From NCBI RefSeq assembly GCF_964275005.1, contig NC_092695.1, positions 7,097,832 to 7,161,831 on the forward strand: DNA of 64,000 nt, given 5' to 3'. The DNA comes from Diadema setosum. Taxonomy: Eukaryota > Echinodermata > Echinoidea > Diadematoida > Diadematidae. The position numbers and the translations under genes are program-made. Of the stretch, positions 44,401-54,926 are shown piece by piece. The notes under the pieces are model-generated. The model was not told the DNA's origin, made no database searches, and saw only the letters and a program-made list of their open reading frames with translations. How positions within the stretch are numbered: the stretch's first letter is position 1; every line of letters starts with the position of its first letter.

Positions 44401-46574
44401 TGTGGTTTTCAATGGTTGTAGTAAGATGTGAGAGAGAGTTAAGGCCCGGTCACACTGCCCAAAAGTCGCATAAATGCATGAATGATGTAAGAAATTAGAG
44501 CCTTACGCGATACATGCGTGATTTGCGCATTTCATGAGTTTGTCTGATGTGGAACCTTCGTAGTTGTCCGCCGATGTACAGCGGATCGGCGCTTTACGCG
44601 ATTCCAGGTTTTGAGCAGCTCACGTAAACGTTTACGCAGTATTGCGCTGTTTTACGTAATTTTATAGCAATATGTGTGGAATATCAGTGATCGTTCGTGA
44701 AAATGTTGCCACTATCACATTCATGCTTGAATCATACAATGAACATGATTCATACACAGTTCAATGGTGATAATGCGCAGATTATGCATGGTTTTCCGTG
44801 GACCTCGTCGTGCACAACCACGAATTCGCCCTATTAAGGGCCTTTGCGTGTCTATGCGCTGAAAGTGCATGGTTTGTTAGTAATTTTTGCATGATCTTTC
44901 CGTAGTTCTTGCGCAGTTCATCAGTGATTTTCATCGCATAAATCTGCAGAAATTCTCGACGGACAAGCATGCACAACCAAATTTCTTATGTGATTCATGC
45001 ATTTACACCACTTTTGGGCAGTGTGACCAGGCCTTCAGTGTGCATGTATGTTTTGCAAACATGTACTGGTAACAATACACGTGGGATGTTGTTATGGAGC
45101 ACAAAGTGATAGTGAAACAGTTAAGTGCTGATGTGTACAAGATGGCTTTTAATTCATTGAATACATGTATGTCATTTAATACTGTACAACTAAACTACAG
45201 TTGTATTAGAATAAACTGTGCTGTATAAAAATGTTGAGCATCTGCATACACTGTATGAAGAACTACAGTTACGTGGTAGTACATGTACTGATGTACAGTA
45301 CATACAAATTGTACAGTGTACAATGTATAATATGTATGTCAAGCAGAATGATTATGGGTGTGCAGTAGCTATTCTGTTTAATTTTGTCTCTTGACTTCAC
45401 AGTCACTAACCAGACTAAAATAACCGTAAAATTATCTGCATTTGATGAAGTAGATTACTGTGTGGCATTATGTTTCAGCAATTGCAGTACACATGTGATA
45501 TGTGTGTGTATTTCAGAAAGCTAGCAAATGCAGGTCATGAAACGTTTCATCGTTGATACAGAGATTAACTAATGAAGCCCAATCATGTGTTTGTAATATA
45601 GTCACCCCCCTTTTTCTTGCTCTCGATCTCTCTTTAATCTGCCATTAGGGTGATGCAGTGACATTAGAGTGTATGATACAATCACAAACAATATCATTGA
45701 TTAAATCTGCGCAGATGTTCATACATAAATTATAATCTGATTAGTTGTCATTGTAGCTGTGTCCTTCTCCCTGTATGTGATGTCTCGAAATTGTTTTAAC
45801 TACAAGTGAAAATTTCACAGCAATTATTCTCATTTGGATTTCTCTTGTTGTCAGCCTAAACAGAGTCTCGGTCAAATTCAGTATGGTTATATGCTGTTAA
45901 CTTGAATGGTTCTCTTATGACTTCATGAGATTATAGTCCTGTCTTCTTTCTCTTCCTCTCTTTATTTCTTCTCTTTCTTCCAATGATACAGAAGAGGAGT
46001 AGAACATCTGCCTTGGCGATGAAGAACAACAGCCTAAATTCCTCGACGTCAAAGCTGTCGTCGTCGCAGCGCAAGATGAACGGCTTCAGCACCACAGAAG
46101 ACGACAGCCGGGACTCCGGTCACGGTCAGATCTGTTGCCTGGTGGACGATGGCCAGCGCTGCTCCCGGCCGGCGGGCAACGCCTGCTACAGCAAGCGCAT
46201 CGCCAAGACAGTGCAGCAACGAAAATTGAAGCTTACCATTGACCACAGCGTGAGTGCTTAAGTGTGGAATACTTTTCCACATGTGTCAGAGTAATGTAAT
46301 GTGGTGTGAGACTTGTGTTTCATAGTAAACCACTATGCTGAACCCTATGGTGATTATTCAACCGTAGATATTTTAGTTGCAAATTAATTGATAGATATAA
46401 GAATACAGTTGTATGTGATATACTGATACTTCTTGTGGTTGGGGGAGGGGAATAAGTCAAATATACCTTGTACGTGCAAGCAGTGTTGCTATGATAAGAA
46501 TACTTTCAATGATTTGCCTAATGATTGCACTTAATTGTGATTATCAGTTTTGATATCCTGAACAAAAGTGTGCG

Positions 46575-46610
<36 letters not shown>

Positions 46611-48762
46611 TGAAGATCCCAGGGATATTAGAACTCATTATGCCATCTTATTGTATCATTTTTCCGACACAAAGAGTGATCCATGTCCTTGTCCATACCA
46701 TTAATTAATTCTTAACAGACAATCACATCATCTACAGTGCATGCTTGTGTATTATTATATGAATATGAAACTTCGGTATTATCCTCAAACATAGGTTCGA
46801 CACATCTACATTTGCGACTACCACAAGTCGATAATTCAGAGTGTGCGGAGCACAAAGAAAAAGAAGCGAGGAAGTGACGAGGACGGTGGGATATCTCCAG
46901 ACCATGACATGGATGTGCCCGAGGTAGGCTTGCACTCTTTGGTCGCCACACTCAGTGTCTTTCATCCAGTCTCCATCTTGGGTTATCTCTGTTGTTGTTG
47001 TTGTTAGAGTTTTTTGGCGTTTGTCAGTCAAACATGACTATTTAAGCTGATGACTGTTATTGCATTAGCATAGATCAGTGCAGTAGAGTCTGGATGACTG
47101 CTAAATTAGACGCCATGTTGTTACTCGGCGTATTACGCGTTAGAGGGTTAGCGTGTATGGTCAGACGTACATCAGCTTGCTGATGTAAGTTTTTCATTGC
47201 ACATGGCTGTCTTGCATCTCCTCCATAGAATGTTTAGATGTACTCCCAGTTCCTCTAAAATTCCTCGCTATTATTTCATACAGAATCAAGTGAGTTGGGA
47301 AACACAATGCCTGATTTCAAATGAAGAAGTGAAGTTTGGCAAGCAGAGGCTGATGTTGCACTCGATATGATCCATGGATTGTAGAATTTCAAGAGTTCAA
47401 ATTTATATCTGCCCATAGCAATGTACTGTCTTATATCCTGAAAAATTCTCATGACTGAGCTCTCATGTATGGGAAAAAAGAAATATTATTCAAATGCTAG
47501 TAAAATAGTTGGCAGATTGTATTAGTTTGATTGAAATAATAATATGAGAATTAAAGCCACATTTGACAAAAAATGATTATTACTACTGCTGTTTGTCTCT
47601 TTAAGGTTGATCTCTTCCACCTGCAAGTCAACACTCTGCGGAGGTATAAGCGTCACTTTAAGATCCAGACCAAACCAGGATTGAACAAGGCCCAGCTTGC
47701 TGATGTAAGTTTCTTTCCGTTCACATAACTGCCTTGCATGGCCTATGGTGATCCCCTAGGTCATTTAGCTGTCACAGTGCATTAGTGAATTTAGGTTTCA
47801 GATGAAAATCATGACTTTCCGTCTTTATCTTGCTTCATTTGGTTTTGCTCCTTGAAATGTGTTTTTGCAAACCTGCATTTAAATAAAATTATCCTTACAA
47901 ATTTCTCCTGGAATATGAATAGTGTAGCTTTTTCTTTTCTTTTTTTTCTTTTTGCCCAACTACAATGGAGGTGGATGTAATAAACATAAAGGGCTTTCCA
48001 TCCATTGACCGTCATGAATGCTTGCTTTCATGCAAGGCTGTCTTGTGACAAATAAATAGCTGACCGTTATTCCAGTTGTGATCAAACAGCAATCAGAGAT
48101 GCACTGTGGTTTCTTCTAGTTACCGTTATGTTGCTGTTCTAGGTCACTTTCAAAGGTCACATGTTAAGGTTGTCTTGTAAGACTTTTTGTGTGACCAATA
48201 ACTATGCAGCCATTGCTTGAACTGTAACCAAACTGTAGTCACATGTAGATGCACAGGAGGGCTGTTGATATGGTGCTGTTCTTATGTAGTCTCATGTAAA
48301 GGTCAAAGGTCATCTGAGGTAGAATGGTTTGATTTACCCACCAGACTCTCTTAGCAAATAATTTTGCAACAACTACTACAACCTGTACCAAACTTTGGTC
48401 AAAGATCTGCCATCACTGTTCATTTTAAAACTTCTTCTCATACCCGCCCTCAGCTTGGATGAATATGATTTGCTTCTTGTTGTCAATATATCTAATGTAC
48501 CACTGGTGGTAGTATCACTTTAAATATGAGACATTTGTCTGTGTTACAGTAGAGTGAAGTGTACATATCACATTGTCTTAAGTGGATGAGATGCTATCTG
48601 GCAATAACATTGTTTGTGACGTCTCTTCATCTTTGTCGTCTTCAGATGGTAGCGCGACACTTTCGGACTATTCCCGTCAGAGAAAAGGACGCCCTCACAT
48701 ACTTCATCTACATGGTGAAGAACAACAAGAGCCGCTTTGACCAGAAGCACGATCACAGCTAA
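35043..48762 (+). CDS. SAP30L: Predicted THAP-SAP30L fusion (Sin3-HDAC corepressor subunit with THAP zinc finger)
   Basis: Exons 35043-35471, 45992-46249, 46795-46923, 47606-47704 and 48646-48762 are each a whole number of codons and join in frame to 343 residues. Residues 1-90 form a THAP domain: C5-x4-C10, C55-x2-H58, W35, F59 and the AVP motif near 86-88. A Lys/Ser-rich linker follows. From residue 172 ([13 protein letters not shown]) the protein is SAP30L. Its C2CH zinc finger uses a Cys of the CC pair, the Cys of DGQRC, and CDYH. A basic region ([12 protein letters not shown]), the Sin3-binding region ([19 protein letters not shown]) and a C-terminal helix ([13 protein letters not shown]) follow. 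SAP30L is known to bind Sin3A and DNA/phosphoinositides in the nucleus. The SAP30L half is certain. The joining of the THAP exon is inferred from matching phases and an unbroken 28-codon lead-in; the alternative is a separate THAP gene and a 172-residue SAP30L starting at 46076. Confidence 0.6.
35472..36782. other. Intron after the THAP exon, nothing recognised
   Basis: Unique-looking sequence with short palindromes (TACTGTATATACTGTA near 36143). No exon with suitable splice sites was found. Confidence 0.35.
36783..37348. mobile_element. TTAA-target foldback MITE family B
   Basis: TTAA at 36779-36782 and 37349-37352. AGGACAAGTTCACCTTCA at the left and GAAGGTGAACTTGTCCC at the right are inverted. 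566 bp, in the THAP-SAP30L intron. Confidence 0.9.
37353..38093. other. Intron, nothing recognised
   Basis: AT-rich sequence with a C run at 38007-38022. Confidence 0.35.
38096..38474. mobile_element. pogo/Tigger-like MITE
   Basis: TA (38094-38095, 38475-38476) flanks CAGTTGAACCTCTCTTATCC at the left and GGATACGAGAGGTTCAACTG at the right, near-perfect inverted repeats, with GGATAAGGG/CCTTATCCGG sub-repeats inside. 379 bp. Termini and target are those of pogo/Tigger elements; no transposase frame. Confidence 0.9.
38916..40309. mobile_element. TTAA-target foldback MITE family A, split copy
   Basis: TTAA at 38912-38915 and 40310-40313. The left piece (38916-38966) and right piece (39971-40309) together match the intact copy at 43529. 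The ATGCCTCCGCC element lies between. Confidence 0.85.
38967..39940. mobile_element. ATGCCTCCGCC element with CGTCCGTC tract and tandem units
   Basis: ATGCCTCCGCC (38967-38977) and GGCGGAGGCAT (39930-39940) are perfect inverted termini. Just inside the left end is a CGTACGTACGTCCGTCC tract (39010-39062). The rest is about three diverged ~290-bp units, each with ATATCTC...AACTTGGTATG-like words and GGTCAAAGGTCA. About 30 bp after the right terminus (ATCAGTCGCCGTAGCAATAT) may also belong to it. Confidence 0.85.
40314..41178. other. Intron, nothing recognised
   Basis: AT-rich. 40600-40850 has weak resemblance to family B (AGAATATGTGGAATTCTCTC, TAGTCTTCCCAACCAGC) and may be an old, decayed copy. 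Confidence 0.35.
41179..41716. mobile_element. MITE with CATGGTGCTACAT termini and GGGCAAG hairpins
   Basis: CATGGTGCTACAT at the left and ATGTAGCACCCTG at the right are inverted with one mismatch. Near each end sits a stem such as TCGGGCAAGTG...GCTTGCCCGA; the two stem units are direct copies (about 41242-41301 and 41634-41693). No target duplication resolved. Confidence 0.65.
41717..42891. other. Intron, nothing recognised
   Basis: Unique-looking AT-rich sequence. An open frame at 41747-41968 has no recognisable domain. Confidence 0.35.
42896..43504. mobile_element. TTAA-target foldback MITE family B
   Basis: TTAA at 42892-42895; the right flank is TCAA, a probable decayed duplicate. AGGACAAGTTCACCTTGA and GGTGAACTTGTCCT arms. 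609 bp. It lies only 20 bp from the next family A copy. Confidence 0.88.
43529..43908. mobile_element. TTAA-target foldback MITE family A
   Basis: TTAA at 43525-43528 and 43909-43912. AGGGATTGTACAGTTTTGGT and ACCAATACTGTACCATCCCT arms. 380 bp, intact; it serves as the reference for the split copy at 38916. Confidence 0.92.
43913..44440. other. Intron, nothing recognised
   Basis: A CpG-containing patch at 44085-44300 has no splice-site or domain support for an exon. Confidence 0.3.
44441..45035. mobile_element. MITE with AAGGCCCGGTCACACTGCCC termini
   Basis: AAGGCCCGGTCACACTGCCC at the left and GGGCAGTGTGACCAGGCCTT at the right are inverted with one mismatch, followed inward by AAAAGT/ACTTTT. 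595 bp; the interior is rich in self-complementary words (TACGCGAT, GCGCATTT). Superfamily not assigned. Confidence 0.8.
45036..45991. other. Intron before the first SAP30L exon
   Basis: Many TGTACA/GTACATGTAC palindromes at 45160-45330, then a long pyrimidine-rich tract (45935-45980) that fits the acceptor. Confidence 0.4.
45992..46249 (+). CDS. SAP30L: SAP30L exon with zinc-finger first half
   Basis: The acceptor CCAATGATACAG precedes 45992 and the donor GTGAGT follows 46249. Its 86 codons open with a Ser/Lys-rich stretch ([19 protein letters not shown]), then [13 protein letters not shown], where vertebrate SAP30L begins (ATG at 46076, A at -3), then [20 protein letters not shown]. No stop lies between the acceptor and the canonical Met. 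Confidence 0.92.
46076..48762 (+). CDS. SAP30L: Alternative SAP30L-only product (172 residues)
   Basis: Starting at ATG 46076 (GCAAGATGA context, A at -3) and using the same downstream exons gives 172 residues, close to the 183 of human SAP30L. This product would need a noncoding first exon upstream; the donor at 26272 is one possibility among others. Confidence 0.6.
46570..46606. repeat. (CA)n microsatellite
   Basis: About 18 CA units in SAP30L intron. Confidence 0.9.
46795..46923 (+). CDS. SAP30L: SAP30L exon: zinc ligands and basic region
   Basis: 43 codons from CAAACATAG to GAG/GTAGGC. It encodes [19 protein letters not shown], a KKKKR nuclear-localisation-like cluster and [10 protein letters not shown]. 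Confidence 0.92.
47606..47704 (+). CDS. SAP30L: SAP30L exon: Sin3-binding region
   Basis: 33 codons from TGTCTCTTTAAG to GAT/GTAAGT. It encodes [19 protein letters not shown] and the [14 protein letters not shown] segment, almost the same as vertebrate SAP30L. Confidence 0.95.
48020..48400. repeat. Degenerate AGGTCA-containing repeat in SAP30L intron
   Basis: Two diverged units with TGTGACCAATAACTATGCAG, GTAACCAAACTGTAGTCA/GTACCAAACTTTGGTCA and CAAAGGTCA. It resembles the 1070-1400 units in layout. Confidence 0.4.
48646..48762 (+). CDS. SAP30L: SAP30L last coding exon
   Basis: 38 codons plus TAA (48760-48762) after TTGTCGTCTTCAG. It encodes [20 protein letters not shown] and ends DQKHDHS. 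Confidence 0.95.
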   Translation: MVARHFRTIPVREKDALTYFIYMVKNNKSRFDQKHDHS

Positions 48763-49072
48763 GGCTGGATTCTCCCTGTCCACGTGTGGCGCGATAGCAA
48801 TGCAAAAAGTCTTTTTCTCATCCTTCAAGATGACTTTCGCCGACATTGTTTGTTATGGACATGGATGCGGAGAGACTGAAGCCATAGAAATTTGTGACTT
48901 GGGCCAACAACCAGAAACACTCATTGCGATGCTGGGGTGATGTTATTTTGCTGCTGGTTTTTGAGGGAAAACGGACCTTTACCCTGAAACTGGATTGCAC
49001 TGAAACGAAATGGCAGGAACATTAGGATGCCAATATGGACCATTGACAATTGTCTTCATCATACGTGTAATA

Positions 49073-49280
49073 CTGTTAAACCAGAAGCATTTATGGCATG
49101 AAACTTTTGCAAATTGGAGCAGACAGCCATTTTTCACGGCATGAAACTTTCACAAATTACCATTGGCATCCAATGCATTGAGTAGACAAACCACTTTAGC
49201 CTGCATTTTACGTCTCTGAATCTTGGCTCCTTGCAATATGCATGAAAGTTTTATGCTTGGGAAAATTTCTGGTTTTACAG
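49073..49280. mobile_element. TA-target MITE, CTGTA family, in the SAP30L 3' UTR
   Basis: TA (49071-49072, 49281-49282) flanks CTGTTAAACCAGAAGCATTT and the inverted AAATTTCTGGTTTTACAG. The interior has two direct copies of GGCATGAAACTTTTGCAAAT-like sequence. 208 bp. Confidence 0.7.
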
Positions 49281-49641
49281 TAAATTAAAGAGTAGAGTTT
49301 GTGAATTTATGTAGACTGAAGGGACAGGGAATGCCAAAATATCTTCAGTTCATTGTAAACAATGTAAAGCAAAATTATGTAATGAATGAGATTCTGACAT
49401 TTTTCATTAGCAGAGTGAAAATGGCTGTAACAGTAAACGTATTGTCGTGTGGATATAGGTAGTTCTGGTTTGTAGTGTGTTCACACTATTACAGTTTATT
49501 TCGATCAAAAATGAAGAAGTGAGAAGGAACTTGCCTCCAGATTCATAGCACATTTGAAATGGAGGCATATCAGGGTGAAATGCAAATGGGATAACTTTTG
49601 ACAACATTTCAGAGAGCTTGATGTTTTCTGTTGCATTTTGG

Positions 49642-49678
<37 letters not shown>

Positions 49679-52196
49679 GCAGTCCTGTCCAATGTGAGAT
49701 CGTATCTGCATATAACATAAACATATTTGTTTTTTTTTTTTTTTCAGAGAGATGTAATTTTCACATAGAAGCACTCAATTTGTAATATTCATAAATGTAA
49801 ATTCCAGCGCAATGGAATTCATAAAGAACAGATGATGGTTCTACGTACATGGACAACGTTGTGGGGGTTTGGGAATATTTACCAACACACTGTTGCATTA
49901 AAGCATGTCATAGTGTGAACATGTCCCAACATTCCAAGTTTGTCACTACATTAGGAGGAGAGAGATATGAAATATTTTTGTCATGAGGTGACATGGAGAT
50001 GCCTTGAGCTTGATGGTGCAGTTTACACACAGTGTGGAATAAGATATTTCACGGTTGTGATTTGCGCATGTGCAAAACAAAGGTCAAATGAGAATGTCTG
50101 TGTATTTGCCACTGACTTTAAAATGTAAAGAAGTCTCAAGCAACTATGAGAATGTGAATTATGTCAGTACAATGTATGTGTTCCGGACTAAATTAGAATG
50201 TACAGGTGTAAGTCATTCATCAACACTGTTTAGCAAAATCTCTCCATGCCTTTTATCAACATAGATTTAATAGAAGATGCCATGCTTCAACAAGGAATTT
50301 TTGATCACATCTCATGTCCATGTTATTTCAAAGTCTGTGGTGTAGGGGTCAAATGAGACATGCGCTAACTATGAACTCCCTTATTGTCATGCATGGTGAA
50401 GCATGCACCTAGCCAGGGGATCACTGTTGGGTTGGTCTCAAAGGCCTACAGGTACATTGTGCAATGCCCCCAGTTGTAATGCCTGAAATCCCCACCACCC
50501 CCAATCTGGTGTTAGTGCACACGCTCTTTCTTTGTACACTCAACAGCTTAACATCGCTGAAAGATGAACAAGAATGGGGGAAGGGGGAGGAGGTAGTGCT
50601 TCTATTGATGTGTGAATCTTGAAACAATGTGTACAGGAGTTCAGTTGTGATTCCACATATGCAGTCAAACTGTACTTAGCATTTTCTGGCAGGGCACTGG
50701 ACAGATTGACTATGTGCTTTGGGCCGTCTTATTTATTAGTCACATTTTGAATTTTCAATCTTCTTTTTTTTTCATACTTTCGTAACTGAAATTGCCCAAT
50801 CAATTTTGAAATTCTGTGTTTTTTCTGTGTCATGTAAAGTGAGATACCAATTTTGGCTCATGGCCTAGAACATTGGTCGTTTGATAGAGTGCTGTGGTAT
50901 AGGTTAATTTTCCCAACAGGCAGCTAAGGAGAGGTTAAGGGTCAGGGGTTAGTGCATTTATAGCACCCCCTATTTTCAGGAATCATTGCCATTGGTATGT
51001 CCTGATTACCAATCACTTATTACTACAGTATCTGTATGTGCAGGAACACTCAATGATATATTATTGAGTACAATTAATCGCAGAAACACTTCTGAAGTTA
51101 ACTGTGTTGTGAAATCTGAAACATGTGAAATTTGAATGTGATGTAATGCTGTCAAGGGCTAGATGTACTGATTGCAGAAATACTATCCATGTGTGCATGT
51201 ATGAACCTTGGAGTGTCAGAATTACCTCAAAGTAAGGAATGAAATGACTTCCTTAGAGGTAAATTTATTGAAGTTACACAAATTTCTAATCTCAGTGTGA
51301 TTATGACCTTGAGTGGATTTGTCACCAGATACTGTATACGCCATAGATTTAGCGAGTCTAGTCTGTCAGGGTATTCAGACTTTGCAACAGTTTCACAAGT
51401 GATTAAGTTAGCTATCATGGAGTTCAGCATTATCACACATTTTGTTTGAGCACTGTGTACTGTGTGCCAGTACATGTATGCGTGCACATCGCATTCGTAA
51501 AGGAATCGATCAGTTAAAAATTTGTGCATGTTCTTAAATTCATGACTAGCACCCAGCCCTGCAAAATTCACATAAATCAAAAATGCACGAAATATATGGC
51601 GTGTGCAGTAGTGTCCCGAAGTGCTCTGAAATATTTTTTTTTTATTTTTTTTATTTTTATTTTTATTATTATTATTATTTTTTGGGGTGGTTCAGAGTGA
51701 TTGGGCAACGGGCTGGTGTGACTGGGCAAAAGTCCTGACAATATTATGCAATAAAAATTTATGGGGAAAAAATAAGTGTGTAACATGGATTTCATAAACT
51801 TTGGTGCATTGAAAGGCAATGTGTTGGCTGTGTCTTTGGAAAAATATAGAAAAGGTTACTGTTATTGGAAACCTGAAAATATTCAGGTTAAGTACCGGTA
51901 CAGGATGGTCCATTGTGGAATATCAGTTGACATTGATCCATTGTCTCAACATCTCTGATTCTATGTTGTATGTCTGTGGTGAAATTAAGGGGCGCCCACA
52001 AATTTGTGATATGATTTGATTTGCAATTTGACATTGTAAATGCTTTTTTTTCCAGTTGCATATGGTGACCATTGTCCCTCAGAGAGGGCACTGTGTGGTG
52101 TGGAGACCATTGCCCTGGATTTCTGAGTGCTCCAGAGGACTATTCTCATTTGTACAAATATTTATCCATTTTGTAATATATTGTTGCAGTATTTGA

Positions 52197-52202
52197 AATA
52201 AA
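52197..52202 (+). terminator. Candidate SAP30L poly(A) signal
   Basis: AATAAA with a downstream T/G-rich region, at the far end of the open 3' region. Confidence 0.4.
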
Positions 52203-52744
52203 TGTAAATTGTGCTGATAGAAAAATTTGTGCCATCGTGATGTATTTTGTTTTTTGTTTACATTGTAGCGCCTTGTATTTTTGAATCATCTATCTTGTTT
52301 GATGTCTATTCCATATTTTCATGACTGCCGGAATTGGTAATTAATAAGTAAGGTTTGCGCTATATGTACATTAAGATTGGATGCTCGGGCTACTACAGTA
52401 TATGAGAAATCCTCCCTGAGTAGTTTGTGTAAAGAGAACAGGACAATGAAGGGGATAATAAGTTCTGACAAAACTGAGAAAGTTACGGTATTTTGAAGAT
52501 ACACTGTACAGCTGTATAATCAATCAAATATACATTATGCAATTTTATGCACAAGGCAAATGGAAGGTGAGCTTGCAACTGTGCTAATCACAGAGGTGCC
52601 AATTTGTGCTTGCTTGATTACAAATCCAAAAAATCACACTTTGTAAGTTTTCATGAGAGTTTGCTTAAACTTTCACTGCCCTGTTCCTCTCTTTTTATTG
52701 CCTCTATTCACGAAACTAATTTTTAGGGTGGACTTCCATTTCAA

Positions 52745-53098
52745 GGTGCTATTTACCATTGGGAGCTGCGATTTAAAAAAAAAGTTCAAGATACCACATC
52801 TGATGCATACATGTAGGTCAGTTGTATCACAAGACATCCTACCATTTAAAAAAAATTTGTAATAAAGCCTAAAATATATGGAGATATTATTTTTCTCACT
52901 AAACCAAAGCTGTAGACGGTTTAGTCTAGAAACATTTTTAATTATAACTATTGTTCACATTTTGTATTTTTAACAACACTTACCATTAATTATACTGATT
53001 CAAATTTTTACATTGGTTGTTTTATCCCTGACTCACATTTTAGAACTATTCTGAAATGGTTTTTGTTTCACCTGCAAATGGCAAAGAATGCCTTTATT
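52745..53098. repeat. Interspersed repeat C, copy 2
   Basis: A homologue of 32812-33194 in the same orientation, roughly 80% similar by eye. Class unknown. Confidence 0.65.
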
Positions 53099-53198
53099 AG
53101 TTGCAAGCTTGGAAAGTATGTCCAGAATGTATAACAAGTCTCACCAGGCTAACTCTTGGGTATAAAACATTCCACTTCTATGTAGCCAGGCAAGGCAA

Positions 53199-53555
53199 GG
53201 GCGGTGAGTTAGCTCAGTCGGTAGCGCTTCTGCTTCTGACCCAAGCGACCCGGGTTTGAACCCGAGTCTGGACTGAGCAATGTTGTGTGTAATCATACCG
53301 TCCCCTCTAGCAATAAGCAAAACACTTTGTGCCTCTGATAGGACATAAAATTGAGGTCCCATGTGTGAGAGAGTCAAAACTCTTGCATGTAAAAGATCCC
53401 GCTTCATTCATTCATCGCAAGGAGCAGGTTGTTTAACCCAGTGATGTGGTCCCACCTCACATCCAACTGGACCCCATGGAAGACCAGCTTAGCATAGCAG
53501 AATATGGGCTATCCAGCCATCTTCTCAGATGGAAAATGAAAAAAACAAACAAAAC
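53199..53555 (+). mobile_element. tRNA-derived SINE, second family
   Basis: A box TTAGCTCAGTCGGTAG (53209-53224) and B box GGTTTGAACCC (53254-53264), followed by a long unrelated body ending in an A-rich tail (53534-53554). Different in both head and body from the SINE at 5369. Confidence 0.8.
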
Positions 53556-54125
53556 CTGGCTTTAGGCAAATATTCATCAACTCCAGGAAAATATGTGAGG
53601 TGGAAGCGCTCCCTCCGCTTGTGAAATGGCATTGTGGCCAGTGATTACAGAAGTAGGTGACTTACTACCTTCCTGTATTGAAGGACATTGTGCCCAAGAA
53701 AAAAATATTCATAACAAGATTGCGCTACAGATAAACCCTCAGATTGGTACAGATACATATCAAGAGAAACATGTTTTCAAACTTGTTTTTACCTCAAGAC
53801 TGCTCTAGATGACATAGTGTGTCAGCAGTATTATGACTGACATGCTCTCCCGTACAGTTGAACTTAATGACTTTATTTGGATTCAGATTTTTTTTTCTTT
53901 GTGTGTTTGTGAAACAGGGATTTTTCGCACAACTCGTATCATGGTCATGTCGCCCATTTAGCTATTGTTTGGTTCCATAGCATGCTATGTTTGGTGACAT
54001 GCTGACATTAAGCCCCTACTTGTCTGTCCTTGATCAATTTTTTTTTTTTTTTTTTTTTTTGCAGATCTATTGCATGGTTTCAAATATTAAAAAAAAAAAA
54101 AAACAACAACAACTTTTTTTAGGTA

Positions 54126-54687
54126 CTGTAAGAGTGGAAATTTTCATGGTGTGGAAATTTTTGTGCATTTTGTGCGACATAAAACTGGTGTGAAAACCGT
54201 GTTAATTGTTGGCTTGTTATTGACCGATTCTGTGACGCGCTATGTGTATTTTTGGCATGGGCGCAGCCATAGTGGGTGTATCAGCCGACCCCCCCTCCGC
54301 ACTCCCCCACCCCTCTCCCTACATTAGCACGCGCGCAGAATGAAAAACTGCTTTAGCCAATAGGCGTCTCGTACTGAGTGCGCGAATGCTTGCTAGTGCG
54401 CGAGCCTTTGTTACAAGTGCGTGATAAACATGTTGCCCGGGGGTGGGGGAGAGCAGGGGGGGTCGGCTGATACACCCACTATGGCTGCGCCCTGTGCCGT
54501 AAAATGTCTGCTGCCCTCAACGAACCCGAATCGGTCAATAGGTGATACTACTTCATGTTTTTGATTTTACACTTATCCATGTACCACAAAATTGTAAACA
54601 TGCAAAATTCATCTAACTTGGCTGAGAGCAAAAAAACCAAAACAAACAAATACTCACACCACAAAAAAAAAAAATCCAATTTTACAG
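54126..54687. mobile_element. TA-target MITE, CTGTA family, split copy
   Basis: TA (54124-54125, 54688-54689) flanks CTGTAAGAGTGGAAATTTTC and the inverted right end (CTGTAAAATTGGATTTT). GTGGTGTG follows on both sides. The TTGACCGATTC element at 54220-54538 is inside it. Confidence 0.7.
54220..54538. mobile_element. TA-target MITE with TTGACCGATTC termini
   Basis: TA (54218-54219, 54539-54540) flanks TTGACCGATTC and GAATCGGTCAA. A second, longer inverted pair lies inside (GGGCGCAGCCATAGTGGGTG... against ...CACCCACTATGGCTGCGCCC). 319 bp, GC-rich, non-coding. Confidence 0.85.
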
Positions 54688-54926
54688 TACATAGTGCAAA
54701 TATTTTGAAAACTACACGAAAAAAAAATAAAAAGCTGTTTCCCAGAGTGCTTAGGCATTCTAACTGTACCACAAATCTACAAGACAATTTCTTTCTTAAG
54801 ATTTTAAAGGTGCATTATAAAAAGACATGATGTAAAAAACAGTCATCTCTCCCTTGTAGAAGCAAATTTTTAAATGAAATTTGGATCCATATTAGACAAT
54901 ATTGTGTAAACATCCATGATAATGAC

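Larger units (their letters stand above)
48763..52220 (+). other. SAP30L: Probable SAP30L 3' UTR
   Basis: An AATAAA at 52197-52202 followed by a T/G-rich stretch (52235-52270) is a plausible poly(A) site; an earlier AATAAA lies at about 51750. The stretch contains a CTGTA-family MITE at 49073-49280 and long T runs at 49647-49675 and 49731-49744. No second coding exon is seen. Confidence 0.45.

Noticed and set aside
53199-53275. Functional tRNA gene
   Set aside because: Same reasoning: the tRNA-like head is fused to a SINE body ending in an A-rich tail.
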